Shown piece by piece: positions 43,700 through 55,672 of a DNA stretch of 64,000 bases. Position numbers and translations under genes: made by a program. The notes under the pieces are model-generated. The model was not told the origin of the DNA. It did no database searches and saw only the letters and a program-made list of their open reading frames with translations. How positions within the stretch are numbered: the stretch's first letter is position 1; every line of letters begins with the position of its first letter. The stretch is from assembly GCA_030765065.1 (NCBI GenBank), contig CM060978.1:109425192-109489191 (forward strand), given 5' to 3'. The DNA is from Deroplatys truncata (taxonomy: Eukaryota > Arthropoda > Insecta > Mantodea > Mantidae).

Positions 43700-46600
43700 A
43701 TTAACATCTATAACTAAACTGTATTATATCTAGGATATTGTATGGCCATCTGCAGAATGAATAGTGCGTTTTTACATTATTAATTATCAGTATTTTTAAC
43801 TTGTCTCTTTTCACTTTTCCACCTGTTTGGGCGCAAGAATAACGCTAATAGATCTCATCTCTATCTCGACCCTTTATTGTATCTCATTTCTTTAACTAAT
43901 CAACCAATTGACCAACCTCTCACAGCTCCCTACCTGGAGAACCAGACCAGTCTCTCTTCACCTAACTTTTGTGGTTCCCGTTGGGCCTCCACGGCTACTG
44001 TAACGGTCACTGCATATCGTACGTCACCCTAACAAGCCATCCTCTGTTCCCTGGCTTTAATCTGTCTCCTCCCTACATGTATACATATCTTACAAGAATG
44101 TTACACACCGAAAGTCATGATACACGCTGCATTTCTTTAAGTTTGTTTCTGCTATCTGTCATATCATGGAAGTATAAATGAGAGTATGAATTTGTGTATA
44201 TGTGATCTAACGCACAAAATCCAAAAGAAATGCCAGAAATCCAATGACAACTATACCTATACCAGCTGACACCATTGCAATATATTCCAAAGGTAAAAGA
44301 CCGCCGATATGAACATTGCAGTTAAAGGCAGGGTACAAATGAAACAATAAAAACTGTCATATCATATAGAGTGTTATGATGATTTAATTTATTAGAGTGG
44401 CTCTTATTACCTTATTGATGTGAATTCCGGAGAACATTTATATTCAGAAGTGATCACACACACTATCATTGTGTGGATTATGACATCCGGGATTATAATA
44501 TTTTTGTCGAAGTATTCCTCGTTACACATTTTGTCGAAATACTTGTTTCCAGTCTGCGGAGAGCAGAACTTTATGCTTCAGTTGTAATTTCCCAAATGTG
44601 TGTTGACTAAAACACCAGCAAATATCTTAAAGCGCAATGTTTCAGAAAACACAGAACAATATTTGTTTCATACGTACTATGTTGCATTTAAAAGCATTAG
44701 GCAATAAAGAAATGCATGATAGAAGTTTTCGTTAGCCTAAACTTGTAAACCTCTTCTGAGAAAACAAAAACATGGAGAAATACTTTCCTCCATGGTAAAA
44801 CATTACAACATTCAGTTGTTTATTATCGTGTAATTAGGAATTTATCTGCCTTCCTGTAACTTCAATGTAATGCAGTTTCTATGTAACGTGGAACAAAATA
44901 TATTATGTAACTACTAAGAAGATTTCATTCCTTACCTTATCGAAATTCCAATTTCTCCCACGCCTCAGTTATAAACACTTCATATGTAAGAAGATGAATC
45001 GCCTTTTAGCAGTTGCATATCTGTATTACTTCTGTTTATAATGTTATAATTTAATTAAGCCAACTACGAAAGAAACCATATAGTTTAAGTACTTGTACTT
45101 GAAAGTCAAACCAATGTGTCTTCCTGATGTTTTTATTTCTTTCCATTTTCCTTTCTTCCCCTAATAAGTACCTACCTTCTCCTAATCGTTTCGTCAATAT
45201 CGGAGGACCGTTGAAACGAAATGCCAAGCCTCTCTTTTTCAGCATTACACTCGCGTGCAAAATGTAATCAGACGTGCAGGGATGCATTGCTTTAGCTAAA
45301 AATATAGGCATCTACTAATCGGCCTAGATATGAGCGCGTGTGGTGGGAAGAGGAACTGAACGGTTACGAAACAAGTGAGCCGGGTATCGGTAGGACAGCC
45401 AAGTAAAGAAAACATCCACCGTTACGAGTGCCATTTACTAGCGAGGCTGAGGCCTGCAAATGTTGCACTATTTTCATTATGCGACTGTATATTTCCTAAC
45501 GCTTTGCCCGTTACTCCCCTCTGATCCCTAGTCTTCATTGTCAAAAAAACACAGTGGTGCTCCCCTCCAAAGTATTCATATCGTGGCCGACTAGTACATA
45601 TTATGTATCTTCTATGTGTAATACATCAACTGACAAAAACACTCCCAAAATTAATGCCATAATTTCTGAGTAATCTATACCCTAGAGTTGATCAAGCTCA
45701 TCGTAGGATCCACAGATTGAAATGGCATGTTATGTAAAGAAATCTCAGAAGCAAGGGTTCTAAACAAAATGTTAACTATAAAGCAGTTCTGCGTTAACCA
45801 CTGCTTTGCAGCATCTCCAATACTATGCGTGTAATTCTGACAACAGACTCGAATGCAAAAAATACCGCAATCTTCAGTACAGAAAAAGGAAGAGGTTTCC
45901 TGCCTTGAAGCCAGGAAATTTGCAATTAAGCTTTTATTTTCATTGTTAATAGTGCTTCTAGTTGTGTATCTCACCTTTAAAGCTCTGAAAGAGAACTAAA
46001 GCAGTCGTTTAGTGCCTCCCCCCCCTAAAACTGAATTTCTTCTAAATGAGTTTGACCACTGGTTTTGAACCTTCAGCATAATCCCAGCAGGTTTTCAGCA
46101 GGCTCAGAAAAACCCAAGTCGGATTTGGTGGCACCTACAGCCTTTAAGGATTTGTAGTTAAATAACGGTATTTATCATTGCTTACTAGAAAGGTATTACC
46201 AGCTATCGTATTCTCGTTCCTGATGGGATCCCTGGACGTATTTGTAGGATGTATCCACTAGGATCGCTGGATCACATCCTCCCTAAAGTCGGTAAAGCTG
46301 CCAATGCTGAATATTGAGAAATTATCAAAGTGAGTGATTAATTACGAATTGTAACTACGTTGTGAAATTTAAAAAGAAATCGAGAGAATATATGTCTTTT
46401 TATAGGATTGTTAATTCTGTTAAGACAAACTACCCTCGTAAATTCTCTGTGCTGTGACATATAATGGACCCAACAGTGTGACATATTTGGAGGTTAAAGC
46501 AGCTTGTAAAGATTGCCAATGAATTATATATAGAACATGAAGATTATGAAGAAATCACGTTATATCGGTTTTATTTTAACGTTACTAACCGTAACCGCAT

Positions 46601-47034
46601 TCGAAAACTCTGGATCTAGCGTCTGGAGTTATGGCCCCATATAAGTGACATTATATGTTAAGGTTTGTAAACTTTGCTTACAACTCCTAATTTTACACCA
46701 CATACAGCAATAAAATATGCATACTTTGAGAAATGTGTTATGTGCTTCCAAATATGTAATTTAATAGTGGTCCATTACACATCCCAACACAGAAAACTTA
46801 CAAAGGTATTTTATCTTAATACGATAATCCTAGAAAAGACATAAATATACTCTCAATTTCTTTTTAAGTTTCACAACGTAGCTACAATTAGTGATTAATC
46901 ATTCAATTCGACAGTTCCGTAATACGCAGCAATGGCAACTTTCCCGATTTTAGGGTGTGATCGAGCGATCCTAGCGTCAGTAGATGTAAATACGTTCAAG
47001 GACCCGATTATGAAGAGAATACGCCAGCTTTAAT
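43700..47034. other. Unassigned, no gene supported
   Basis: The longest stretch with nothing identified. Minus frames at 45051-45311 (86 codons) and 45675-45974 (99 codons, RYTTRSTINNENKSLIANFL) are open but match no family known to me, and neither has clear flanking splice sites. Composition is AT-rich throughout. Confidence 0.5.
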
Positions 47035-47042
47035 ATCTATAA

Positions 47043-47196
47043 CAAGGGTGGCGAAAACGACTTCCTTCCGCGAGTCACCAACTATGCAACACGCACTGCA
47101 TCACTCACAGCACGTGTAAAACAAAGGGACGGTTGCAGAGAGGGAACGGCGCCTGCGAGTCAAAATAACTCGCGAAGCACTTTTTCGCCACCTCTG
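47043..47196. mobile_element. hAT-type MITE, 154 bp, with perfect 8-bp target duplication
   Basis: The left end CAAGGGTGGCGAAAACGACT and the right end, reverse complemented, CAGAGGTGGCGAAAAAGTGC are inverted repeats that continue with gaps to a shared CGCGAGT. The flanks ATCTATAA at 47035-47042 and 47197-47204 are identical, giving a perfect 8-bp duplication. There is no coding capacity. The 8-bp duplication and CAGRGGTGGC ends place it among non-autonomous hAT elements. Its ends differ from those of the hAT at 5.2-8.1 kb, so that element is not its obvious source. Confidence 0.9.
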
Positions 47197-47204
47197 ATCT
47201 ATAA

Positions 47205-48204
47205 TATCAGCAATGCTCTAGAAGGTCTAGAATCAACAACAGAGCTGATATTGGGATTCAGAATGAGAAAAACGGAGACGGTGGTTGGAAATCCCTTAGA
47301 TGTTTACACACGTCAGATACTCTGTTGTGTTTTCGATGCCTGTGATTTATTGTTAGTTAATTTGGCTAATCTTGTCTTATAGTATGCCCGTAGAAAATGC
47401 TTATAAAATCAAAAGGAAAGCGAATAAATTACCTTAGGAGTGAGTTTAGAACATGATGTGGTCTCTTCTATATCTGGTGCCCACCTGCCCGCAAATCGCG
47501 TCAGGAACACAACAAACGTAGCCATTTTTCCGACAAATCACATGCAAAGTGGGTACTGCCAACGTAAATAAAAAGTGAAATGCACTAAATATGCGATGTG
47601 CTGTTGTTTCTGCGAACGTGAATGATTCGAGTTTTAAGACGCGCAGATCCCTCGGCTACGCCCTGTCGTCGCTTCGCATCGGCCGCAACTTGCTACACTC
47701 CTCTCCTCCTAAAAAAGTCCCTGGGCTACGCTTTGAGGCTGAGGGCTCTCAATCTCTCGGCTACGCCTTGAGGCTGAGTAACTTACCAGCTTCGGTGGCA
47801 TTATTCATATGTTGGCAGCATTACGTTAGAGCAAGCGTATGACATAGAGAGACATCTGTTTGACTTACGACACATCATTTTCATCGCTGTGGGGCACACT
47901 GTAAGAGGAGATTATCGGTTAATTTTGTATCGCAGTTATTGTGGTGATATATAAGAAGACATTGTTACACTAGAGGATGTTATTGTCGGAAATATGCTTA
48001 ACCTAAAACGCTACAATGCTCTGTAATTGCTGTGTTCCCGAGGGTAAATCGAATTATAGTAAAGAATGACATTGGTACTTATATTCCTATTCCCAAAAGA
48101 AAAAAGTTTTAAAGAAAATTGGATCAGATGCCTAAATTGTGAGACGGTGTTTCACTTTCATTTTTATACCTTCGTAGGATTCAGCTGTATGCATAGCTTC
48201 TGGC
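47205..48204. other. No gene seen apart from a GC-rich repeat block
   Basis: The block at 47640-47780 is listed separately. The rest is unassigned. Confidence 0.5.
47640..47780. repeat. GC-rich block with repeated GGCTACGC motif
   Basis: CTCGGCTACGCCCTG (47652), CTGGGCTACGCTTTGAGGCT (47722) and CTCGGCTACGCCTTGAGGCT (47757) are variants of one ~23-bp unit in a 140-bp GC-rich island. An 83-codon frame crosses it, but its repeats are not at a codon-multiple period throughout and no family is recognised. Confidence 0.6.
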
Positions 48205-48700
48205 TTTTTTTTTTTTTTTGAATAGAATAGAATCTTTATTCATCCTCCGATTACATACAGCAAAATGGGGCACGTCATTGATAACAAAATTATCTAGGAG
48301 TGCATAGCGCGTCACGGCCATATTAATCACACCCTTCTACTCCAGGTCACTAGCCCTACTCTTAGCAAGGTTATAACTAATGTTTAATTTTAGTTTCACA
48401 TTAAGACAGTGTCTTTATAAGCTAAAAAACGTCACTCTTGCTTGTTATGAATAATTCTTTACAGTAAAACGCTTTCTTAATGAGTCATTGTTTCAGTTTA
48501 CTTTTAAATATATCTCATGTGCATCGCTTAGCCTTAGGTGGGAGTTCGTTAAATAATTTAACACCAAAATAGTTATATGAATTTATTGATTTACTTAAAC
48601 GTACATATGGTGTATTGATATTGTTCCTTTACCTGGTTTCATATTTGTGTATCTCGTTACAACGTTGGTAATAGTCTAGCCTTTCCTTCACGTGCAAAAG
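48205..48700 (-). mobile_element. LINE 3' end with poly(A) tail
   Basis: Minus strand. 48700 down to ~48427 reads KERLDYYQRCNEIHKYET, NNINTPYVRLSKSINSYNYF, GVKLFNELPPKAKRC and KAFYCKELF, the typical C terminus of CR1/L2-like insect LINE proteins, with two stops. An AT-rich 3' region follows, then AATAAA (complement of tttatt, 48235-48240) and a run of about 15 A (T on the + strand, 48205-48219). It is 5'-truncated as usual for LINEs. Position of the tail fixes the orientation. Confidence 0.7.
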
Positions 48701-48702
48701 AT

Positions 48703-48703
<1 letters not shown>

Positions 48704-48750
<47 letters not shown>
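48704..48750. repeat. (TA)n microsatellite, target of the Tc1 insertion
   Basis: Pure AT alternation of ~46 bp directly left of the Tc1 element; a shorter tatatata tract follows the right end at 50007-50015, as expected if the element split one tract. Confidence 0.9.
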
Positions 48751-48752
<2 letters not shown>

Positions 48753-50006
48753 TGTGCAAAACCTAAGGATGAGATGGGTAAAGTAACATAACAAATGAAC
48801 TACTTGGTGGAAGTAAATGAAGGTGCGGGAGCATGTTGCCAGAGGTCTTTCTCACGTACACAGAAAGCTGGACGTCACATGTCGTGTGTGTAGCGAGCCT
48901 ATAATGTCAAATGAGTCTGGTCCCGCAACACGGGGCAGTTGACGAAACAGGACGGTGTGTGGCAATTAGCCAGCTCTTACGGTGCACTGTAGTGTTCTTC
49001 ATTGCAACATGGCCCGTAGACACCATTTGAATGACTTCACACGGGGAAGTATCATCGGGAAACTGGAGGAAGGGCGAAGTGTGACGAGTGTTACTCAGGG
49101 GTTTGGAATTGCTCACAGCATTGTTTCTCGTGCAAGGGAAACCTTACAAACCACAGGCACTGCTGTCCCAAGGAGAGGTGGTGCTCGACTACGCTCAACT
49201 ACAGCAGTAGATGGCCGCTACATTGTGCAACAGGCAAGAAGGGATCCACGCGAAACAGCGGGTGGAATTGCAACCACATTTAACAGGACAGCTAGGTACG
49301 CAATCTCATGATACACAGTGGCACGGCGACTACACAGAGGTGGTATCTTTGCCCGGCGGCCAGTACGTTGTGTTCCATTGACATCCGCACATCAGCGGCA
49401 TCGTTTGCGATCGTCCCAAGAGCATCAAAATTGGACCAACGAGGAATCGGGTTGCGTGCTCTTCCGGGTGAGAGCAGATTCAGTCTAAGTAGTGATTCTT
49501 CCTCATCTGGCGAGAGGTGGGATCAAGTAATGAACCCAGGAACATCCTTGAATGAAAGTCCGGGTGTTATGGTTTGATGAGGTATAATGTTGCATGGGCG
49601 CACCGACCTCCAAATCTTTGAACACGGTACGCTCACTGGTCAACGTTATTATGATACTGTACTCCTTCCCCATGTGCGTCTTTTCAGGGTGCAGTCAGCC
49701 CTGACTTCATTTTTATGGATGAAAATGCGCGACCGCATCGAATAGCATCCGTGGTAATCATATACCCTTTTAAGCACCATGTATCTGTTTCTGTAAATCT
49801 AGAAAGCCATCATATGTCGTATTCACTTTAGTGTAGTTTATGGTCTATGAATAAAAGTGGCATTTCTGTCCGTCTCATTGCATATTTCGTTTAGTTGCCT
49901 ACTGTAGCAGTTCCCTCTATGTATGATTCAAGTTTCATCGAGCTATGTTACTTGGCAGTGTCACAGCATGCGAAGATTACTTTCGTCCTTAGGTTTTTCA
50001 CACCAG
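48750..50006 (+). mobile_element. Tc1-like transposon inserted in a (TA)n tract, internally deleted
   Basis: The left end TGGTGTGCAAAACCTAAGGA and the right end, reverse complemented, CTGGTGTGAAAAACCTAAGG form a TIR of more than 20 bp with two or three differences. The left side sits directly on a run of AT repeats (48704-48750) and the right on gtatatatata, so a TA target is assured but the exact base boundary is ambiguous by one or two. It carries a Tc1-type transposase on the + strand. At 1,257 bp it is shorter than the usual ~1.6 kb because the 3' part of the gene is gone. Confidence 0.9.
49009..49760 (+). pseudogene. Tc1-like transposase, degraded
   Basis: It starts at the ATG at 49009: MARRHHLNDFTRGSIIGKLE and EGRSVTSVTQGFGIAHSIVS, a paired-like HTH, followed by GTAVPRRGGARLRST (GRPR-like linker) and RDPRETAGGIATTFN. 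After a frame change come RRPVRCVPLTSAHQRHRL and NWTNEESGCVLF, where the expected SDESRFSL has lost its Asp. Later frames give LHGRTDLHIFEHGTLTGQRY and FIFMDENARPHRIASV with the second catalytic Asp. The third catalytic region (SPDLNPIEH) is absent. It is clearly non-functional. Confidence 0.85.
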
Positions 50007-50159
50007 TATATATATAATAAAAGAATCAACATCACAAGAAAATTTATCCTCTCTTAGGTTTAATAACATATTTTACTATTATGGGGAACAAACCCATTTC
50101 CTTTGGCAAAGCAAAGTCATTAGAATAATTATGGGGCAAACAGTAGGAAATTATTTTTC

Positions 50160-50610
50160 TTACAGCTGAATATTATGACATAATCGAGTATATATAAACA
50201 TTTTAAATGGGTTTTTTCTCCAATTCGATTTTGATGGGATTCCATGCCAGGCACCAGAGATGAATACACTAACGCTTTTAAATGACCTTACAGGTAGAAA
50301 TCCACAGGGTTCAAACACGTTAAATGTGGTGGCCAAGCAATTGTGCCACTTCTGCCTATCCATCGACCACGAAACCGATCCAAGTACCGGCGAGCGGTAC
50401 GACTGAAGTGTGCAGGAGCGCCATTACACAAGAAGTGAGCTTGTTGATGAATGCTCAAGGAGGTATATGAGGTATGTTTTCCAGGACGTTTATATACGCC
50501 TGCCCCGTAAGTCTGTTTACAAGGGGTCCAACAAACCGATCACCAATAATACTGGCTCACACGTTGAGAGTGCAATAATGGACCTTAGTTCTGCATACCA
50601 CCACACGGTT
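50160..50610 (-). pseudogene. DUF4817/DDE_3-type transposase C-terminal relic
   Basis: Read on the minus strand across frames: GDRLVGPL and LTGQAYINVLENIPHIPP, then CNGAPAHFSRTARRYLDRF (second Asp replaced by Asn), RWIGRSGTIAWPPHLTCLNP, VDFYL and GHLKALVYSSLVPG. Order and spacing match the C-terminal half of the transposase at 34.9-35.9 kb. It is broken by several frame changes and has no recognisable terminal repeats. It lies ~150 bp right of a Tc1 element. Confidence 0.65.
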
Positions 50611-50959
50611 GGTGCTGTTTTGGCATTCCTTGCCATTTTTCAGGGTTATTGTTTAATTTTTCATTTCGGTTTTCACCCGAAAAAATTAAATAAAAATAAA
50701 AATGAACTAAATATAACCTTAAAAATATAAATTTGCACAGTTAATCTACCATCTAACACCTAACAAAATTATCTGGGTTGCTTATTAGGTTCAGTATATG
50801 TGTTTCAAATTAGCATGTTTCTTCTCGGAAATCCTGTATGTGGTTAATACTGGCGTTTATTAATGGGTAACAATGAGGGCCTCCTTCGCGATTAGAAATT
50901 TAGTTTATACGCGAAAATCAATTCTGAGGAAATTGTGGCCTATAAAATGCAGTAACATG

Positions 50960-53900
50960 CAGTAAATGCAGCCGTAGCCGTAATCCGATCTGACGTGGCG
51001 AAGGGCTTGCTCGAGGAAACATCGGCCCCTCCAACTAGTGACGGCATCGGCGATACCTTGCCTTTTGAGGAGGCCCTTCTGGAGTTGACCCCCTAGGACG
51101 GAGCATTGTAACGCTGTGGGTGTTCGTCGCGGGGTTAACTGAAGATGTGATATTGGGACTGCATGCCTTAGGAGCCATGAAGCGGCAGGAGGGTATTGAG
51201 TCTCGGCCTAGATGGGGTGACACTCCGGAGTCCCAAAGAACTCCGGGGATCTGCAGGGGATACTACTGGAGGATGTGGTTGTGATCGCAAAGAGCGAGAT
51301 GATAGTGAAGCGGCGTCTAAAAGGCCAGCGCTCAAGGAATCTGATTCCAAGACACCCGACTGTCCAGACACCATTGGATATTCAATACCGGTCCGCTTTC
51401 AGCCAAGGGAACGGCGATTACTCCGCACCGACCGAGTACTCCACGTCGACACCAGAGACACCCGGTCTCTCCGGCAACTTCCAAGGCGTGTTCCTCTGGC
51501 GAAGCATGCAGCGATACGAGACATGCTGGAGGATAGTGGGATCTAGGGCATCATCGAAAAGTCCGAGAGCTTTTGGCGTTCCCCTGTGGTCTTGGTGAAG
51601 AAGAAGAATGACGGGCTATGCTTCTGCGTTGACTGCTGCCAACCGAAAGGACTGTTTTCCTTATCCCTTATCCCCTAAATGACGATAATCTGGACATCCT
51701 TACTGGTGCCCAATGGTTCTCGGCGCCTGCCTGCTGTATTTGGACATCATAGTCATTGGCAGCACTTTCGAAGATCATCTATCGAACCTGACCAAGGTAT
51801 CACAGGGACTGCTATTAGCTATCCTGAAACTAAGCGCGAAGAAGTGTCAATTCTTTTGCAAGGAGGTTAATTACTTGGGACACTTAGACTCACCAACTGG
51901 AGTGACCTCGGACCCGGAGAACGCTCGGGCTCTGAGGGATTGGCCTCGCCCGAAAGATAAATGAGAGTTACGCAGCTTTTTGGGTCTATGTAACTACTAC
52001 CGCTGGTTCGTCTGACGGAAGAACACCGGCCTTAAATGTGGATAAAGGAGACTGAGGGCGCGTTCCAGGCGCTTAAGTCAGCTTACTGCAGTGCGTTTGT
52101 TTAAGTTTTCCACAACGGGCGGCGATTTTATCGGGACAACGACGCCAGCGACAGTGGTGTTGCAGACGTACTATAAGGAGCATGATGGGCAGGAGCGGGT
52201 AATGGCGTACTACAGCAAGAAGCTCCCCAAGGTAGAAAAGAACTACTGCGTTACTCGACCGTAGATCCTGGCAGTTGCAAAGCGCTGGAACTTCTTTAAT
52301 CTGTACGATCAGCAATTCCACCTGATGACTGACCACTCCGCCCTCACTTGGTTTTGAGCTTTAAGAACCTGGAGAGCTAGACAGCCCGTTGGGTCCAGGG
52401 GCTTCAGGAATGCAACTTAACATCAGAGCATCGGAGAGAAGGAGCCACTCCAGTGCGGATGCTATATCAAGAAAATCCTGCCAGGAAGAGTTACGGCCAG
52501 TGCACTAGGGTGGAGGAGAGGGAGCGTGTCGCAACTATCCGTGTGATTTCGGCTTTTCCTGCAGATGGATGGGATAGCGCAGGCCAGAGGAGGGAGCAGC
52601 TGGCGGACACGTCTTGAGACCATTCCTGAGGTGGAGGCAGGAACTAAGCCGACCTGAGGGGACATCGCACTCAGCAGCAGTGTGTATAAGTCCTACTGGG
52701 CTCAATGGGACTCACTGAAGACCGAATAAGGTGTGTTCAGAGTATGGAAGTCATCTGGTGGGAAGACTCGAAGAGAGCAATTGAGCCTTCCTCAAAGTAA
52801 GGTGCCGGAAGTCCTGGAGGAAATACATTCGGGGACTTTGGAGGTCATCTTGGACCCAAACGAACGATTGACAAGCTCCGACAAAGCTACTATTGGTTGA
52901 GACTACGGGCGCTGAGAGGTGATGCCGCCAATGTCGTTTGTGTGGCAAGTTGTGATCCCAGATTTGGAGCCGGGGTCGCACTCAGCAGTACAATGTAGGA
53001 GCACCATTCCAACGCCTCGTCGTCCATATAAGTGGACCGTTTCCCGTGTCCCACAGAGGTAACAAGTATCTGTCGGCTGTCATGAATTACTGCACCAAGT
53101 GGCCGGAAGTGTACGCCATTCCTAACCGGGGGGCCAAGACGATCGCGGGCTGCCTAATGGAAGAAGCGTTCAGCTGATCTGGAGTATCTTTAGAGTTACA
53201 CAGCGATCAGGGCACAAACTTCCAGTGGAACCTGATGAGGGAAGCACTGGAGGGACTTGGAGTGCACAAGACGCGTACAACGCCTCTTCACCTGCAGTCA
53301 GACGGCATGGTCGAAAACCCTAAAAGAGCACTTGAGGAAGGTTGTGGACAATCACCAGAAGGACTAGGATGCCAGGGTAACTCTTTTCTTGCTGGTCTAC
53401 CACTCGTCGACTCACGACACCACCACCGGATGACACCAGACAGCTTAATTTTCGGCACGGAGCTGTGTCTTGCATGCGACCTGGTGTCTGTAAGCCCCCT
53501 TGGGGCGGAACAACCAGCAATCGTCTACGTGGAGAATCTCGTGGACCGTCTTGACGTCGTGCACGAGATAGTCCGCCAACACATCCAGGTAGCGAGCGAC
53601 CGGATGAAGACCCCTTACGACCATCAGGCTAATAGCCAAGGTTTCCAGTAAAGCAATTTGATGTAGCTGTATCGCCCTACCTGGACCAAGGGGCGTTATC
53701 CCAAGCTCCAACCACCATGGCAAGGATCGTATCGCGTGATGAAGAGGATCAGTGATGTAGTCTACCGCATCCAGAAGCTGTCCCGAGGGAAGATGTTGTG
53801 GTACACCTAGATCGTCTAGCCTGCTACGACAGTGCTGGTCGGGACGACCACTGGGGAGGGTTAAACAACAGAAAAATAGTTAGCGTGGAATAAAAGCCTC

Positions 53901-54271
53901 TTTATGTGCCACTTACTTGTTCCGGAACCTTTGTTTCTGCGTGTTCTAGTAGGATCTTATTCTCGAAAGTTCCTTTGTATGCGAGAACTATATAGGGGAC
54001 TACTGTTGCAGGACGAGTCCGCGTTGGATGGAGTCGAGTGTTGGGTTCTGTTAGAAGTGACAGTGCAAATGGGTAGTGCAGTTTAATTGTGAGTTGTAAT
54101 TCAGCAGTCAGCTGTGAGTCTGCAGTTCAGTTGGGATTTGATTCGACGGATCAATTGTGTTGTATTCGAGTGTGTGTCAAAGTGACTGAAGTGTGACGTT
54201 TGAGTTATGCTGAGTACCTTGTGGTAGATAAAGTATGTTTTCGCAGCAACTGGTGTTCTCATTCGTTACAA
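50960..54271 (+). mobile_element. Ty3/Gypsy-type LTR retrotransposon fossil, 5' end missing
   Basis: Broken LTR element on the + strand. Parts recognised in order: a polyprotein stretch from about 51.2 kb; a reverse transcriptase region about 51.5-52.05 kb; an RNase H region about 52.1-52.4 kb; an integrase region about 52.7-53.65 kb; a purine-rich tract near 53.85 kb; and a probable 3' LTR at about 53.86-54.27 kb. The domain order RT-RNase H-integrase is that of Ty3/Gypsy. No 5' LTR was found in the window. There are many breaks, probably more than ten, so it is an old, inactive copy. No envelope-like gene was seen. Confidence 0.8.
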
Positions 54272-55227
54272 TACATTGAGCTTCAAAGTGTATCTTATAG
54301 TTTTTGGAGCTGATACTCTTCCCACTAATGTAGGCCTAAATGAAGGCTAATGTAAACCAGTGGCGGCCCCTGAGTATTCTACTGAGGGTCCCAAAAAAGT
54401 GAAAACAAATCCTCAAATAATATGTTTACCAACTTCGTGCAGTAGCATCTAACGTATTTGGCAATTGACAAGAATTTAATGTATTTTCATTTTAGACTAT
54501 ATATGCTCAATATCAGTTATTCCGGTCTTATACAATGATCTCCCCCAAATACCACGTAAGCAAAACTAAAAATAATAGCTATGCTTTCCTCCATTTGTTC
54601 TTTTGGTAAATTTCCGGATTGAATTTACGACATCGGTTTTTGTTTGCTGCTGCAGATTCAGATTGGGAGTGGCATGCCGAATGTTTTCATCTGATTTTTT
54701 TCATTGAGAGTCCTGTTGCTAAATTGAGTTTTTCATATTTCACTTGCTTTCTTCATTTTTGTAACCTTCACGCAACTATACGCTTAAAAAAAACACTACA
54801 CCGTTTAGTTACCTGACTTCACGGTGAACTAGGTTTTTGGATTGAACTGTTACTAATATTTAACAATTGTTATGAAAACAGGTGCTCAACACATGGTGAA
54901 TACATTAGGTTTTTTTCCCCCGTGATGCCATAAGATGCTACATATTCAATCATAAACCCCGCTGTTATGAAATATACAAATATTGAAGTAGTGCCTCTTA
55001 GTTTCAAAACATAAGGACATAATTATATTCAAAACCATACATTTTTATTTATAAGAATCTGTTGGTGTATTGTTTCTGCACTCGTTCTAATTAAATATTA
55101 ATTTGCGCTTCCAAACGCATTAGCATTAACTTGCAGCAAGATGCACCAGCTTTAACGGAAGGTTGACCGAGGAATATGTATTCCACCATTGTTGCTAGTG
55201 TCTGTGCTTCATGCAGTACAGAGCGGG
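54272..55227. other. No gene seen
   Basis: AT-rich spacer right of the LTR fossil. No open frame above 65 codons. Confidence 0.55.
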
Positions 55228-55282
55228 GCGCTAAGAACCATAGTAGTTAAAGAGCGTCCATAACTTAAAAAAAATAAAACTT
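55228..55282 (+). mobile_element. SINE family Sa, 3'-terminal fragment
   Basis: Only the last ~50 bp are present: CTAAGAACCATAGTAGTTAA followed by AGAGCGTCCATAACTT and an A-rich tail. It sits about 100 bp upstream of a full-length Sa copy in the same orientation. It may be a very short insertion or part of a rearranged pair. Confidence 0.7.
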
Positions 55283-55377
55283 TATTGCGTCAGCGCAATT
55301 TTGGCTCCACCTCCCCCATAAAAACTGTGTAGAAACGTATATCCTAGCCTTATAGATAGTGCTTATGAGCGTAGGCG

Positions 55378-55672
55378 GTACCGTCGTTCTCCGTGGATTA
55401 GGGGTACCATGTTAGCCTCTAGTTCCGAGGTCGCGGTTTCAAACCCGGCGGAGGGCGATGAATTTTTTGGACGTAAAAATCCTTAGCATGGCTTCCTTCG
55501 GAAGGGAAGTAAAGTCGGTGGTCCCATGTTGTAGATTTACGGCACGTAAAAGAACCTCAAGCCTAATAGAGGGCCTCTGAGCAAAATTTCCTATCTTTCA
55601 TATCCAATATAGAATGGGACGTTAAGGACCATTGCAGTTAATGAGCGTCCATAAATAAAACTCAATTTAATT
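55378..55672 (+). mobile_element. SINE family Sa, full length
   Basis: The tRNA-like head contains TCCGTGGATTAGGGGTACCA and CGCGGTTTCAAACCCGGCGG (B box), followed by GGAGGGCGATGAATTTTTTG and the reverse-oriented body seen in the other Sa copies, ending GAGCGTCCATAAATAAAACT. It is about 85-90% similar to the 24.1 kb copy by eye. No clear target duplication was found, so this copy is probably older. Confidence 0.88.

Noticed and set aside
45675-45974. 99-codon minus frame in otherwise empty DNA
   Set aside because: Open but without family resemblance, start context or splice sites; a chance frame of this size is expected in 64 kb.
51168-53723. Numerous short open frames
   Set aside because: All belong to, or are antisense to, the LTR-element fossil; listed as one element only.
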